From Taxawa tesnikishii (nom. ined.) (Eukaryota > Ascomycota > Dothideomycetes > Dothideales), in the NCBI GenBank assembly GCA_030247885.1, contig JAPDRO010000017.1, forward strand, positions 496,001 to 560,000: a DNA stretch of 64,000 nt, written 5' to 3'. Under the pieces are notes generated by a model, which was not told the origin of the DNA, made no database searches, and was given only the letters and a program-made list of their open reading frames with translations. A program made the translations under genes and the position numbers. This document shows, one piece after another, positions 22,060 through 34,512 of the stretch (within the stretch, counting starts at the first letter, position 1; every line of letters begins with the position of its first letter).

Positions 22060-23028
22060 ATGTCTGTCCCATCGTCGACCACCAAGGTCACGGCACATCG
22101 CCATGCCAACGTCACCCTCGTTGGCGCAGGCACCATCGGCCTGTCCTTTGCTGCCCTCCATCTGACAGCTAACCCGGACGCACAGCTTACCATCTATGAC
22201 ACGCGACCGGATCTGGACCAATATGTAGAGAGCAACCTCCCAGGCTACGTATCTGGTGCCGGCGTGGATTTCGAGCATTGCAAGAGCCGCTTGCACTTGG
22301 CCAACAGCCTGGAGTCTGCCGTGTCGTCCGCGGACATAATCCAGGAGCAAGGCCCAGAGAATCTCGACTTCAAATCCGGCCTCTGGCCTCAAGTTGAGAA
22401 ATATGCGCCTGCAAACGCGCTCTTCTGGTCCTCGACATCCGGCATACCAGCTTCAGCGCAGTCAGCCAACATGCAGGACCAAACCCGTCTGACGGTTGTT
22501 CATCCCTACAATCCACCACATATCATGCCGTTGCTCGAGGTTGTACCCGCACCCACCACGAGCTCCTCCGTCGTCGAGCGAACTCTGTCGTATTGGCGCA
22601 GCATCGGCCGTACGCCGGTGGTGATTCAAAAAGAGACCACAGGCTTCGTGGCAAACCGACTGGCCTTCGCGCTGTTCCGAGAAGCCATCTCGCTTGTAAA
22701 TGCAGGCATCGTTTCCGTCTCGGACTTGGATGCGATTGTTGAGAACAGCATGGGGCCCCGCTGGGTCGTTGCCGGACCTTTCAAAAGCTACCATGCTGGT
22801 GGCGGCGCTGGTGGTCTCCAGGCGTTCATGCAGAACATTGGGGGTACTGTCAAGGACTGCTGGAGCGCAAGTGAAGTCATCAAGGTCGGTGCAGGAGGGA
22901 TTGAGCAGGGATGGGAAGAGAGCATCTGCGCAGAGGCGGAGAAAGCATACGGGCGCGTAGATACCGGTGCGCGTGATAGGATCACGCGTGAGGTTCTCCG
23001 AGCTGTAAATGAGGGGAAGAGAAGCTAA
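22060..23028 (+). CDS. 3-hydroxyacyl-CoA dehydrogenase family protein
   Basis: NAD-dependent dehydrogenase of the HAD/lambda-crystallin group. Rossmann motif VTLVGAGTIGLSFAA near residue 18. Catalytic-type residues are in place: Ser in WSSTSGIP, His in VVHPYNPPHIMPLLEVVP with the following Glu, and Asn in TTGFVANRLAFALFREA. I start at the ATG at 22060 (MSVPSSTTKV, 322 residues, a usual length). The frame is open upstream to 21871, but that part is G/K/R-rich leader-like sequence. Intronless. It lies next to a divergent acyl-CoA ligase. Close relatives act on hydroxyacyl-CoA, L-gulonate or carnitine, so the substrate stays open. A decayed copy of its 3' end lies at about 37955-38125. Confidence 0.9.
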   Translation: MSVPSSTTKVTAHRHANVTLVGAGTIGLSFAALHLTANPDAQLTIYDTRPDLDQYVESNLPGYVSGAGVDFEHCKSRLHLANSLESAVSSADIIQEQGPENLDFKSGLWPQVEKYAPANALFWSSTSGIPASAQSANMQDQTRLTVVHPYNPPHIMPLLEVVPAPTTSSSVVERTLSYWRSIGRTPVVIQKETTGFVANRLAFALFREAISLVNAGIVSVSDLDAIVENSMGPRWVVAGPFKSYHAGGGAGGLQAFMQNIGGTVKDCWSASEVIKVGAGGIEQGWEESICAEAEKAYGRVDTGARDRITREVLRAVNEGKRS

Positions 23029-23186
23029 GGGTGGGATTTCGGGCAAGAAAACGTCGGATGATTTGACCGAAGCAAGAGATCCGGATCAAGCAAGTAACGG
23101 TGAATTCTATAGCGCTCTGCCTTATGGATATATGAGATCTCGTAGGTGGGAATGCAAGCTCTTAACACTAGGCCAAACTGGGATTT

Positions 23187-25236
23187 CTACATTCCATCCA
23201 GTGCAACCGCTTGCTCCAGACCGTAATGGTTCGCAATCATGGCAAGTCTCCCATGCAACCACTTGCGCTGCTTCTCAGGCAAGGTGTCACTGTCCGCAAC
23301 CGCCCTCACGGGCCATATGAGGCTGAATCCGCCTATGAATTCGGTAGCTGGAGTTCTGTATGAGCGTTGTGTGTGCACCAAGGGAAGGGCTGTAAAGGAC
23401 TCACGGTTCCATTCTCCTACCGGACCATCGTTGCCCGGCTTCTCTGCCCATAAACCGAAGTGATATGGGATACTCGCGCACATCTCGTCCGTCATCTCTT
23501 GCTCGACGTGCCGTGCTTGCAGATACCGGTGGTCCAGATGGTACATGTCCGGTAAGAGCCAGGTTAGGATTTCCATTACGAGTTGCGCGCACATTGCGCG
23601 GCAGCCGCGATGCTTGTTCGTCATGCTGGCGATATGGAGGTCACGATACACGTGAACCGGCCCAATCCAAGCGCATGCGGACGGTATGTTGATATCGTCG
23701 GGTATAGTGTTGACGTAAGCGATTGTACGAGGGTGCCAGTGATCAGGTAGACGTGAGCGCCACTTCTTCATTCCTTGATCACATTCGTATGCCTTGCTGA
23801 GCAGGTCCTGCATCGCAGCAGTGGTCTCGGAGCTCCTCCTACGTCCAACCAAGCACCTCTTCTTCGCCACCAACTGCGAAAGTTCGATCACTTCCCTAGC
23901 CTGCCGTTCGTAAACCTGGTTTTCTTCGTCAAAGAGATCACTGAGCCAGCCTCGCTCCGCGGGAAAGCATTCAGGTGCCATGTCTTTGCGGAAACACTCG
24001 ATGAGCTTGAAACTGTTAGCTGAACCTGTTTAATCATCCGTAGGTTCGACCCACGTACCATTTGCGTACGAACGGCACGGAAGAGAGATAAGCCTTGTTC
24101 GTTTCGGAGCAACCCCAGCCCCCTTGACCTGACAATGGCCGTGGCACCCTTGGTGTGGTGTGACCATGCGGCCATGGTCTTATTCGAAGCTGACATTGAC
24201 TGTGTTTCCGATCAGAACAGGAGGCTTTTGCGTGTTGCGACAGGTCTAGTCCTGAGCCGACATACCTCATACATTCCCAGTATCAGGACCGCCATCAACG
24301 TGTCGTCGGACGTCGCTTGCGCAGGATCTCGGATGGCTTCACTGACTGCCCGCATAGCTCTGCCGTAGTAGACGCATGCTTCTGATGTGATACTCCGTCT
24401 GCCCGGTACTTTGGAGAGCGCACACAGCGCGACCGATGCCGTGGCGATGCGAAGAGGAGAATTGGAATATGAGGCCAGGTACATCGGCATCACGTACAGG
24501 AGCATGCTTCGAGTATTGGTCATGGACGTGATTGGAACGAGGTAGTTTCGGAACGTGAACCAGATCGCTTGATCTACCAGAGAAAAGGTCGGCTGCCATG
24601 TTGCTATAGAATTTTCAGCCAATGCAATCGCGGTACTTCTGCGTTCATCTCTGCTGGATGATGGTCGAGGAGCTTTACACCGAGTGTTGCTCTGCTCAGG
24701 CGTCCATGGTGCGCTTGGAGAAGACTCGCCGCTAGCCCATGTCTTCACTAGATGGTCGGGTGAGTCCTTGGTCGAGTGCTTGTATGGTTGGCCTACAAAG
24801 GCAATCTGGCGAGCGGGCGGTTGCTGAACCGACGAATAATCAGGAGTGCTACCGTCAGACGTGTCCAGGGTATCACCGGGCATATCGGTTTGTGAGAGAT
24901 CTGCAACAGGCTTTACTGGCAGCTTTGCTGGGCTCTCCGGCCTCGTGGTGGTTCTAACACTTTGTGCTTTGCGCGTGATCATGCCAGTCTGATGCCGAAA
25001 AATCAGATCGAGGGAATCTGGATAACCTGGGCATGTTCTTGAGGTCCTCCGGCACTGGCCGCAAGCTGGGCGAGCCTCGTCACACTACGTGGCGCGCGAG
25101 TGAGTTATGTGGATGCCAACAGTACGTACGTAGGTCCGTTGGCTAATTCCAACGGGAAGTGCATATACAGCAGACTTACCTTTATCCTCCTCTCCTTGCA
25201 TTTGGAGCAGCCGCGACTTGGTCCACCGTACACCAT
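23187..25236 (-). CDS. Zn2Cys6 (GAL4-type) transcription factor with fungal-specific TF domain
   Basis: Exon 1 (25236-25180) encodes MVYGGPSRGCSKCKERRIK and exon 2 (25084-24266) continues CDEARPACGQCRRTSRTC, completing the six-Cys zinc cluster at the N-terminus, followed by a Pro/Ser-rich linker. Exon 3 (24199-24059) and exon 4 (about 24010 to 23187) give the regulatory region (ALCALSKVPGR, RSRGLGLLRNEQGLSLFRAV, LIECFRKDMAPECFPAERGW, GGFSLIWPVRAVADS). The first two junctions are canonical and in phase. The third joins only if one base is extra near the TTT at 24010-24012, so that boundary is uncertain. It ends 160 bp from the dehydrogenase stop (tail to tail), so it could regulate the adjacent acyl-CoA genes; that is inference from position. 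Confidence 0.87.
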
Positions 25237-25919
25237 TTCGCCGTGCCGCAGTGCCGGAATCGACACAATTCGCGTACAGTAGTGAGCAAGATATTTTCTG
25301 AACCGTCGTCTCAAGCCGGACCGAGTGTGGAAGGGCTTGCGAATGTCTTTCGGGTCAGCAGAATTGTCTCGTCAGCCGTTTCCGCTTGGGTCTTTTAGAT
25401 CAGAGTATTCCTCAGCAGAGATTGGAAGACACATGTCCTGAGGAGATACAAGAACGACCAAAGACATAACGATGCTGCCTGCTCAGCCCCCTGCTGGAGG
25501 ATGTGTCTTACTACAAATGCGCTCGATGTTCACAATGGGCGCTAAACTCAGAAAGTCGGGCTCGCAACGCTAGCCACTTTGAGGTTGGCACTCTGGAGGA
25601 AAAGAGACTGACTCTCCTCGCCACCTCTTCTGACCAATAGAGATCCGCAAACACTTTCTGGACTGCGGTTCATGATCAATGCATCACTGTTTCGTCCATA
25701 CATGTGTGTATGAATCTGTACTCTGCTATCCATAATGCCCCACTAATCCGACGCACAGAACGCCCAATCCCCCTGTGGTATATCGCAAAAACAGACAAGA
25801 TTGTATATCCTGATCATTCAAAACGCCCTCGCTGAACGCTATATGCAACAACAGACGGAAACAAGATGAGCGAGATGGTTGTGCAGCACAGCATGATCTG
25901 GGAAACGTGCGTAAGGCGG
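25237..25919. other. Intergenic
   Basis: Promoter of the Zn2Cys6 gene and 3' flank of the RasGEF gene. No gene or repeat seen. Confidence 0.4.
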
Positions 25920-28900
25920 CTATTGCTGTAATGCCTTGCTCCTCGCCGTGATCTCAGCATCATCCAGCGCCGCAAGCCAAAGACACCTCGCTAACAGCTC
26001 TGGCTCAGGCACAAGATCATACCGAGCGCTGGCCTCCAACAATCTGAGCATTCCCTTGACAATCGTCGCCGCAGTCTGGAAGCGCTCGAAGTTGATTAGT
26101 GGCTCCGTATACGGCGGAACGGGGTCGATGAATGCAGGCTTTTGAGCATTAGTCAACAGATCGCGCGTGTAGACACCAATGAAAGGAATGCATCCGTGGT
26201 CTATAATGGTCGACTCCATCTCCGTACGCAGGTTGGCGAAGTTACGCTTCGGCTCGACCAGTGTTTCGAGCTCGCGGAGCGTCTCTCTTCGGACGTGGGA
26301 ACGAGATCCCATGTCTTGGTTAGTCGCGCCATGTCCGAAGAAAGCATAGCCACGGCAACCTGATACATCGTGGCGTAATTACGCATGCGGCGGGCGTGGG
26401 CGGCAATGTGGATGAACTTAACAAAGCAGTGCGCGCGTTCATCGATGTCCTCAGTCAAAAGACACTCGGAAACAACCCATTTGACGACGAGATTGAAGCG
26501 TGCAGTGATTATATCAATGCCAGAGGCTGTTTCCATGTGCACAAAGTCCGCCCAGTTGTGCGCCCTAGGTGGGGATTGTTTCCATTTTATGTCGATGAGC
26601 TCCTTCCAATCAACCTCCTCCAGGGCGTCTTTCTCGATAATGGTAAATTGGCGTGCCAGATCTTCAGAACCGTAGGCAAGGATGTACGGGACATGCTCCG
26701 TTTGTGGCGGTGTGATGGGCGGTGCAGTCTTGATCTTCTTGATAGTGCCAATTCTTGGTCCCGCAGCAATCACTGGCTTCAGTCTCTCTGGGAAGCTGGA
26801 ACCATCCTCGACGTGTGTTGGAGGGGCAGGACCTGGCGTCAAATCTTGAACCTGTCCCTCATTTGGCGTTGGGATTCCTGCTGTAGACGGCGGTGTGAGC
26901 GGAGACCGCGCGGGCTCAGGAAGTGCTTCAACTTCATCAACACCATCATCATCATCATCATCATCCTCATCGAAGAAGAAGCTTCGTACGCCTCTAGTGC
27001 TGAGATCATCGCGTGATTGGCTTTTAACATCCGCCTCAAGTGCCGCTTCATCTCCGCTAAGAGATTCGTGGTCGTCGAGAAGGAATGAAGACTGCGCTGT
27101 GGCTGGCCTGTTGGTTATCGTCCTTTGAGATCCTTGTTTCGGAGATTTCGCATGTTCAAAGTGTTTCCGTGAATGCGCGCTGGTTGGGGTGGCTACCGAT
27201 CCTGACTTGGAATGTCCGGTTTTTGAAGCGGAGGCGGACGGAGGAGTACTGCCCCTAGGCCAGATCATCATCGAGGATCTGCGGGTTCTCTTCACAACAT
27301 CATTCAGCCCATTGTCCAATAACGCCACAGACTCCCCAGACAGTCTTGTTTCTTCCAGTGATTGGCCTGGTTGATCGGAATAAGTACCGGCAGAGGTCTG
27401 CGAAAGGTGATAAATGCTTGCTCCTTGCCTGTTCGTCATGGGGCTGGCCAGGCCATCATCCGACAGATCTAACCTGCTAGTTTGTGGGTGATCTGGATGA
27501 CCGAGGACTAAGACTCGGTTCTTTGCTGGCTGCCTAGTCAAGGCGGAAAACTCTGCTTCGTCTGGCGACGTTGGTGGAAGCAAAAGATGTGGGCTGGACT
27601 TGGCGAATTTGCCTTCAAGCTTCAACAAAGTAGACTCGATATCTCCATCTTCCTCATCGTGTGGCATACTCGCCAACCGATGGACTTCTGCCTCAAACGA
27701 AGCGCGAAGATTCGGCTGTGACGAGTGCGTGCTCAACAACCGCAAAGATGGTTTTCTCTGAAGCTCTTGAGCTTGGGCATCACGACTGTTTTGACGCGAA
27801 CGTGAGGATCTCGGTGCAACTTGGACATAAGAGACGTCGCGAGAATATGCAACTGATGTGCTCGTTGAATATGTTATGCTTGACGTGGATCCAGTAGATC
27901 GACGTCGATGACTTAACCCAAGGTCATGGACATTGTCAACAGCGCGCAAGTTACCACCTGGTCGTCTGCGGAGTCTGTTTGGAGCAACAGGCGTCAGATC
28001 GAGTTCGGCGGGATTGGTCAACGAGGATTTCCTCGGGCTTAAGACCACTTCCTGAGGGGTTTGTTGCACCTCATCGACAGGAGACGACGGGCCAGGTGAA
28101 TCGAAGGTTCGCGCTATTGCGCTTCTATGATCGACGCGAACCGGAGCTTCGAGTGGAGAAGCCGCGTTCGAGCTCTCTCTTTGCGCTGCAGCCAACGTCG
28201 CCAAATCTGGAACGGAAGCAGAGACCTTGGAAAAATCTAGGATGGTAGCACTAGCAAGGGAGGATTGTCGTTCTGGAGGATCGAGCGACTCTACGAGCAT
28301 CCAGCTCATATCTGGCGTACCTGCATGCGCTCTCCCAAAGTAGCCGGATTGAACCGTTGAGTTCGGCGTTTTCCCTCGCCCGGTGTGCGACCGCGCATCG
28401 GATGAGCCGGTGTCGTCAATGATTACTATCGACCGACTTCCAGTCGTGACGTGACTGTCGAGTCTCCGCACCGATGGGGCACTGGCTTTATTGCCCAAAG
28501 CGTTCGGCTCGGCTTGAGGTTCCTGTGTCGGAGGCGAGTCTGCTTCAGAATCGTGGATGCCTACAGTATTCCGCTGCGCATGTTGCGCGTACACGCGGAT
28601 GACTGTTGCAGCCAGAAAGTCTGACCGCATCTTCTGTGGTCGCTTTCCGCAATCCGAGTCTGCCGAGTTGCTATTTTGACGGGCCAAGCGGCGATGTCTT
28701 CGAGAACCGCTTGACGACTTCATCCCTTGAGCGTTTCCTATGGGTGCGCTTGCGTTATGTCGTGTGCTCAACGCTCGGCGTACATTGCCCATCAGTGTTT
28801 TAGCGACGCTAGGGTTCGGCGAGGGTGGCTCCAAGAAGCCGGTTCCAACTCTCAGGTAATGCATGGTAGCACGGAGCGGTGGACTAAGGGGAGCATACGA

Positions 28901-30935
28901 TACGATGTAGGGCGAGCCTGGCTGCACCAGGATGCCCCGTATCAGACCGCCGGTGACGTTCTGTGGTGGCAGGTTTTCCAGGTCGGTAAGGTCGATCTTT
29001 GATGAGAATGGAAGAGGAGCACGATCGTCTCTTAGGGCATCAGAAAAGCTGCCGCTTCTCTTGTGTCCGTGAGTTGGCCGACGAGTCATTGTTGCAGAAG
29101 TCTCGGGCCGAGCTGTTTGGGCGCCATCAGAGTGCGGCTGGGCGATCCTGGGAGCCCTTCCAGCTGTGGTTGGCCGAGCACGTTTGCGCATGGGTATTGA
29201 ACAAGAAGTGGCCTGGAGACTGCGCTCGCTGAAAGGTGAGGCTGGAACGCTCGATCGGGGTCTAGGAAGGAATTGCATGCCATTGGGTGGCAGGCTCCGT
29301 AGCTCAACATCCTGAGGTGTTGTCCCTCGCAGATTGCCGTAGTTGTGTAAGGAGACGGGAGGACAACTTCGAAGTTGCTCGGGCGGAGTCGATGGCCCGG
29401 CTTCTGCTTCTCCGCTAGGCTGCAGTTGATGCTCCAGAAGAGGGGTTTGACCGTCATCTGCCATGTTCCAGATTAGTGCGCAAGTCCTTCTCCAGCACTT
29501 CTTCAACTCGCCCAACACTTGCGAGTCACCACCCCTCCACCAGGTCGCTGCTGAACGTCTAAAGAAAGCTGATTTGTAAGATCGCAGAACAGGATGCGGA
29601 GATCGTAGTCGGGTTCGAAGTCGTCAATGAAATAGTTGAGGATCCAGTGCCGAATGGCGACGAAGGTGCGCACCCGCACTATCCGGCCAGAATCGTTGTT
29701 GTGCATGACGGCCCACCGCATGCGGGCCATGAGATATCTGACAAGCTCGGCAGAGGTCATGAACGAGCGATACGTGAGAAAGAAATCGGAGAGCAGTTCA
29801 TAATCCAGGAACCCGACTGCTGTAATCTGCACAATCAAACGAGCTGCTGTCGCGGCCAATATGTCACCCGTAGCTGGCGCATAACGCACAAAGTCAGGGT
29901 GATCAGGATCAGCCGCGATCTCATCGTAGATGGAGGAGTCTATCTGACGAGTGCCTTCTTCCGATGCTGGTGGCGTGGGTGCGGAGCGGTCTGTTGAGAT
30001 GGCAGCTGGGCCCAGCCGGTCTGAATGCAAGAACGAAGAGCTTCGTCGCGCTGGAAGTAGACGACCGGACCGAGCAGAGTATGGATCTCTTCCTGGGGGT
30101 GCCGGAAAGAGCATGTCAAAGTCTCTGTTTGTGAACGCAGAAGAGCTCATATCGTCGGCACCAGACATAGCACTGTACACGGAGTTGTGCAGAAACGCAG
30201 TCCCCTCTCACTGAATTGCGGCGTGCCAATCCTATAATGAGGGATCGGAACTTGAAGCATGGGTATAGCCAAGTTTTCAGCAGTCTTTGGGCGGTGCAGG
30301 GCAGAAGGCCTTCTACTGCGCGGAGCATACAGGCGGGCAGACTCGAAGCTCGGCGACCTCTTAGTGCTATCCAGTGTCGAGAAAGAGTACGTTCTCCGCT
30401 GGCGGGTGGATGGTCGGCGCACCGGAGGTATGTATACGCTTTCTACTCTGCCATAGCGCCCTGTTGGCCATCCCTCCGCAGGGCTTTCCCGAGATGTGCG
30501 AGTAGCAGGTGTGTCGTCCCGGTCGTGCGACGTGTGAGGAGGGGTGAGTGGAGGTGAGACAAAGTGCTGTATGTAGGCAAAGTCGTTCTCTGGGCGAGCA
30601 GTCGGCCTGCGCATACTCATGCTAAGTGTACGCTCCATGGTCGTGTTTTCCGCACCCTCGGGCTCATACCTGAGGTAGATTGTGCCATTGTCTCCCACGT
30701 TCGCTATCTCAAGATGCCGTCCAGGCCGCGACGCCGCATCGGCGCTGGTTGTCGTGTTACTCCTCCCCCTCCTGGCCATTTCTGCGCTGTCCTGTGCATT
30801 GCGCAAGGACTTCTTGCCATGTCGCTGTGCTGTTCTTCCCTTCGAACCTTGCTCTGGAGGATGACTGAAGGAAGCATCCGCCCGGTCACCGACATTGCGC
30901 GGTAGGCGAACGTGAATCTTGGAGGCTGCGTCCAT
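25920..30935 (-). CDS. LTE1: LTE1-like Ras guanine nucleotide exchange factor
   Basis: Large (~1670 residue) RasGEF. The N-terminal ~260 residues are basic and Ser/Pro-rich, then the RasGEF-N domain (ARLIVQITAVGFLDYELLSD, FFLTYRSFMTSAELVRYL). About 900 low-complexity residues follow, including an acidic D8 run, and the C-terminal catalytic domain (LARQFTIIEKDALEEVDWKE, ARFNLVVKWVVSECLL, RNYATMYQVAVAMLSSDMAR, VEPKRNFANLRTEME). A distant RasGEF-N and catalytic domain is the LTE1 layout; LTE1 helps mitotic exit in yeast. Cdc25-type factors keep the two close and have SH3. No introns. Frames shift by one lost base at C4 30202-30205, C4 29532-29535 and G3 26297-26299; each is spanned by continuous domain similarity. 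LTE1 is likely, not proven. Confidence 0.8.
26940..26970. repeat. In-gene (ATC)n trinucleotide repeat coding for Asp run
   Basis: A CATCATCAT... tract on the plus strand encodes a run of eight Asp in the acidic middle of the LTE1-like protein (minus strand). Frame-neutral length variation is expected. Confidence 0.85.
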
Positions 30936-32003
30936 TCCAGGTCATTGCTGATAACGCGCCGATCTTATGAGGTGTCTATGGGGACCGAGACTGGGGTTCG
31001 CGGTGATGTCGTAGGGCATTACTGTGAGCGAAGCCTCATATCGGTCATGGGCCGTTGGGGTCGTCGCAAACCATGCTCTTCGTGACAAAAGGTGGAGGTT
31101 TGGATGCACAAGAGGGGTGTTCAGTAAGTGATTGAGGATAACGTGACAGACCAAGTTGCATGCTAACAAGCAATCTAACTACGGCCAACACAAACGAGAT
31201 AGAATGGCTGACACATGGCGGTGAGGCACAGACCAGGCAAGGCTTTTGGGGCTCTTCTGCTCTGCTTTGATGTTGGAACTTTGGGGGAGGGCGGGTAGCC
31301 ACGTGCGTGCGTACTATGTTTGGGCCGAGGTCGTTGCGAGTAGTAGTAGTAGTAGTACTGGTAGTAGTACTGGTAGTAGTACTGGTAGTAGTAGTAGTAG
31401 TAGCGGTAGTACTAGTTAGTAGCAGTAGAGTTCGCCGAGACAGAAGTCAGTAGTTCCCGGCCTGTTCGTTTGTCTGTACGTATAACGACAACGACATCGA
31501 CAATGCAATGCTGTAATTTTCCTGTGCATGTCCGACATCGATGGTTCACATGACTCCGTCCACGGCATCACGCTTGTGTACGACGGACGGGTAGACTGTC
31601 GCGACTGAAACCAGCGTCCGCAGCGTGCATCCTTGCCAATCTCGTTTGCGGCACATGCTTCCGCGGCCGACCCAGCCACATTACGAAGGCCCGCATATTC
31701 ATACCAAAGTTCCGAACGCTCTTCCAGAACTTTACCTGTTTTGGTTACGGCGCAATCTTGGCTCTTCAACCCTCATCTTCGCCGACTGTGCCCGGTCTTG
31801 GAGATTCGTGTCGTTTCACTCTCAAAGGAATGTCTAGTTTCGAGAATTACATCTGCAACGCCATCCGTCCACCGTCTCATTCTTGAAAGAGTGACCCATA
31901 TGCTAAACGCCCGACGAGGCGATGCATGTCCCAAACACCACATCAGTTCCCTTCACGCTAACGCTCCGCCATCTCTTCTCTCCTCTCCTTTTTCCACTCT
32001 CAT
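30936..32003. other. Intergenic upstream of the LTE1-like gene
   Basis: About 1.1 kb without a convincing gene. It holds the compound GTA repeat listed separately. Confidence 0.4.
31332..31427. repeat. Compound (GTA)n / GTAGTAGTACTG repeat
   Basis: About 95 bases of GTA/AGT triplets interrupted by a regular 12-base unit (three copies ending in ACTG), then more GTA triplets and a TAGCGG break. A minisatellite-like array in an intergenic region. Confidence 0.9.
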
Positions 32004-33295
32004 TCACTCTTCTTCACTTGCCTCTTCCTCGCTCTCCGTCGACACGTTTCCCTCCGCTGCCTGTTCCTGCTCCGCCTCGTCCTTATCCGCTCCCTGTCCC
32101 TGTTGCTCTACCACGTCTTCCTCCATTCCCAGTGCTTGCTCCAGGGCCTTCTCCAAGTCGTCGCCCACTCCCTGGTCCTCCCCGCCATCTTCTTCTCCTC
32201 ATTCGTTACCTTGCTAGTGCCGGTAAGAAGGAAAGTCGTGCGTCCGCCCTCCTTGCACATAACAAGCGCGAGGTCTTTATCGTCGAGCTCCTTCTCAACA
32301 AGAGCCGAAATTTGATCAGGGTCCGTGATAATCCTCTTTACCTCATTCACCTCCTTTCCCTCTTCCGCACTGTCCTTTTGACCATCCTTGCCCTCGTTGA
32401 CGTGCGGGAAGACGTCGATGAACACGCCCGTCTCGCCCATCTCCAGCTCCTGTGGCGTTTCCCAGGCCGTCAGGCGAGCGCCTTTGTACATAAAACACAA
32501 TGGCTCCTTCTCCCGCTCAGCGGCCTTGCGGTACTCTCTGAAGACTCCAGTCATCGGATGGGTGCTGACAACGTCCAGGATGATCTCCTCCTCTTCAGGG
32601 CTGCCGTCCATGAAAGTCATGCGGATCGTGGTCGCAAGGAGGGCGGTCTTGGGATCGTTAGGTACGCCATGCGTGAAGTTGGGCTTGGGCGCGGTATAGC
32701 GAAGCTTTATCCTGTATTTGGGTGGGGCATTGCCGGGCTTAATCCCCAGTGCAAGGTCTAATTCGAGATCGGACAGGTCGGAGAGGTTGGCCTCTTCCCG
32801 GGGTAAGTCGTCCTGATTCGTCTCAGGGATGGTGACTGTCATGGGGCTGGGAATTGTGGATTTGTCAGGGCGACCACGGCGTTTGTCCTGGGTAGCGGCG
32901 CCTTTGATCTTGGTAGCTGGAGCCTTCGTTGGACGAGCCTTGGGAGCGGCAGCTTTCGTAGTGGTGGCCTTGCTTTTGGTGACTCTGTTGGCCTGACTAG
33001 TCTTTGGGTTGGCTTTCTTGCCCGCTTTTGTATTGGCCCTCTTCTTCGCCATGCCGAGAAGGTTCGGGGTTGAGGAGTGGGAAGAAGGTGAATATTTGCC
33101 GCCTAACACCGTGGGTGGCACAGGTTGGATGTGAAGAAGTCGCTTCTTTCTCGCAGGCGGGCCGCGAGATCTGTTTGCGCGGTCGTCGAGTCTATCGTCG
33201 AAACTGCGCTTGGTACCGGTCGTGGTGGGTCGAAGGTCAAGGTTGGTGGCGGGTTTGGAGAACGTGTAAGCTTGTTGTAACAAGTAGAGAGACAT
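32004..33295 (-). CDS. Nuclear protein with SUMO/Rad60-like beta-grasp domain
   Basis: The N-terminal half is very basic and Lys/Ala/Thr-rich (NLS-like, e.g. MAKKRANTKAGKKANPK). The C-terminal half resembles the SUMO-like domain of Rad60/Esc2 proteins: a beta strand with ATTIRMTFMDGSPEEEEIIL, then REKEPLCFMYKGARLTAWET and PQELEMGETGVFIDVF, matching the SUMO pattern of strand, helix, F-x-(F/Y)-x-G-x-R-L, then TP-x-x-L-x-M. An acidic LSDLSDLELDLALG motif precedes it and could be a SUMO-interacting-type stretch. I start at the ATG at 33295; the frame is open to 33388. The frame shifts near the C4 run 32180-32183; beyond it the protein ends in a Glu-rich tail, stop complement 32004-32006. A SUMO-pathway or DNA-repair role is inferred from domain shape only. 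Confidence 0.6.
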
Positions 33296-34512
33296 ATTGG
33301 TAAGACAAGCGTATGACGTGTGTTCTCGGTACAAGTGAATAGTGAACGTGAGACACGAGTCTGTCGTCTGCACTTTGTGAAAGTACAAACCTCGTACGCT
33401 ATGGTAAGTACAGATGAGGGCGCAGGCCAGCTGCGAAGTAATTTATGAGAGGTGGTAGAACGACGGTAAAGAAGAAGAGGCAATGGCGATGGAAGCAAGG
33501 GAGGATATCATCGAGGAGGTGGGTGTTTTGTGTACTGAAGGAGACATGGCATGAATAGATGAATAGGCAATCGTCTCTCTTACAATATCTTATTGTCCCA
33601 GGCAGAAGTGAAATGTTTCACTTGCTTGACTTGTTTCACTTACTCCACTGTCACAGCAAGTCAGAGGCGGAACCGCACAGGATGCGGCAAGGGCCATACT
33701 CTCGTCACCGCGACGGCATTCTCGTCAATGACAATCGCATCCTCATCAGTGTGTTGTCCACTATCCCACCACGATCTGGGCTGGGAGTCCTCAGCGGTCG
33801 CGGAGGCTGGCTTATTCAAGTTAGTAGCTCACGACAGAGAGGTGCCCGCAACGCTGCCACTCCTTGAGCGCTTTTTGCCGCGGTGCTGACCGGCTGGGAA
33901 TATTGCTGAATTTGGATAATGTTAGATTACAAGTAAGGTGCTTGTGGTTGGGAATGCCGTGTAGCCTCGCTTTCAGAAGACGGGTGAGTTGTAGCGCAAC
34001 CAACGACAGTGCTCCTTGCCGCCACGCGCACTTACGTTGTGTTTCGAGTGAATTCATATCGCCCATTGCCTCGTTACCGCTTTGTCATGTGGTAGTGACA
34101 ACACAAGCTCGACAATGCATTGCGGAGTACAACAATTGGCATCACAAGATTGCACGGAAATGGTAATGAAAACGTTAGCTTCCTCTCCACATACAGACGC
34201 TCAAGAAGACCGGTTTATTCGTGGCAGGTATGGTGGTACTCATCAATACTGGAGATGAAGAAGGTGAGAAACAAGGGAGCAGTCCTCACCCTTACTCAGA
34301 ACGCAGCGTCCTTTTCATCTGGCCCCAGTTGGCGCTTCACATAAGCCCGTTCTATCCGTCAACGAGACCGCGACATAGCCCAGTGTCGCAGCAATTTCCT
34401 CTGCTCGGGACCAGTCCGTCTTGTAGTCGCCTTATTTAACTCTCCGTACGGGACCGTCCGACGAGCAACAACGCCCGTCTCCAACCGTGAAATCACACTA
34501 CAGAGACCTCCC
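33296..34512. other. Intergenic
   Basis: 1.2 kb between the SUMO-like gene promoter and the SRP14 3' end. No gene, RNA or repeat recognised. A CACTTGCTTGACTTGTTTCACTT-like imperfect direct repeat lies at about 33613-33645. Confidence 0.4.

Noticed and set aside
30936-32003. Short frames in the LTE1 upstream region as genes
   Set aside because: No motif, no splice pattern, and overlap with a simple repeat.
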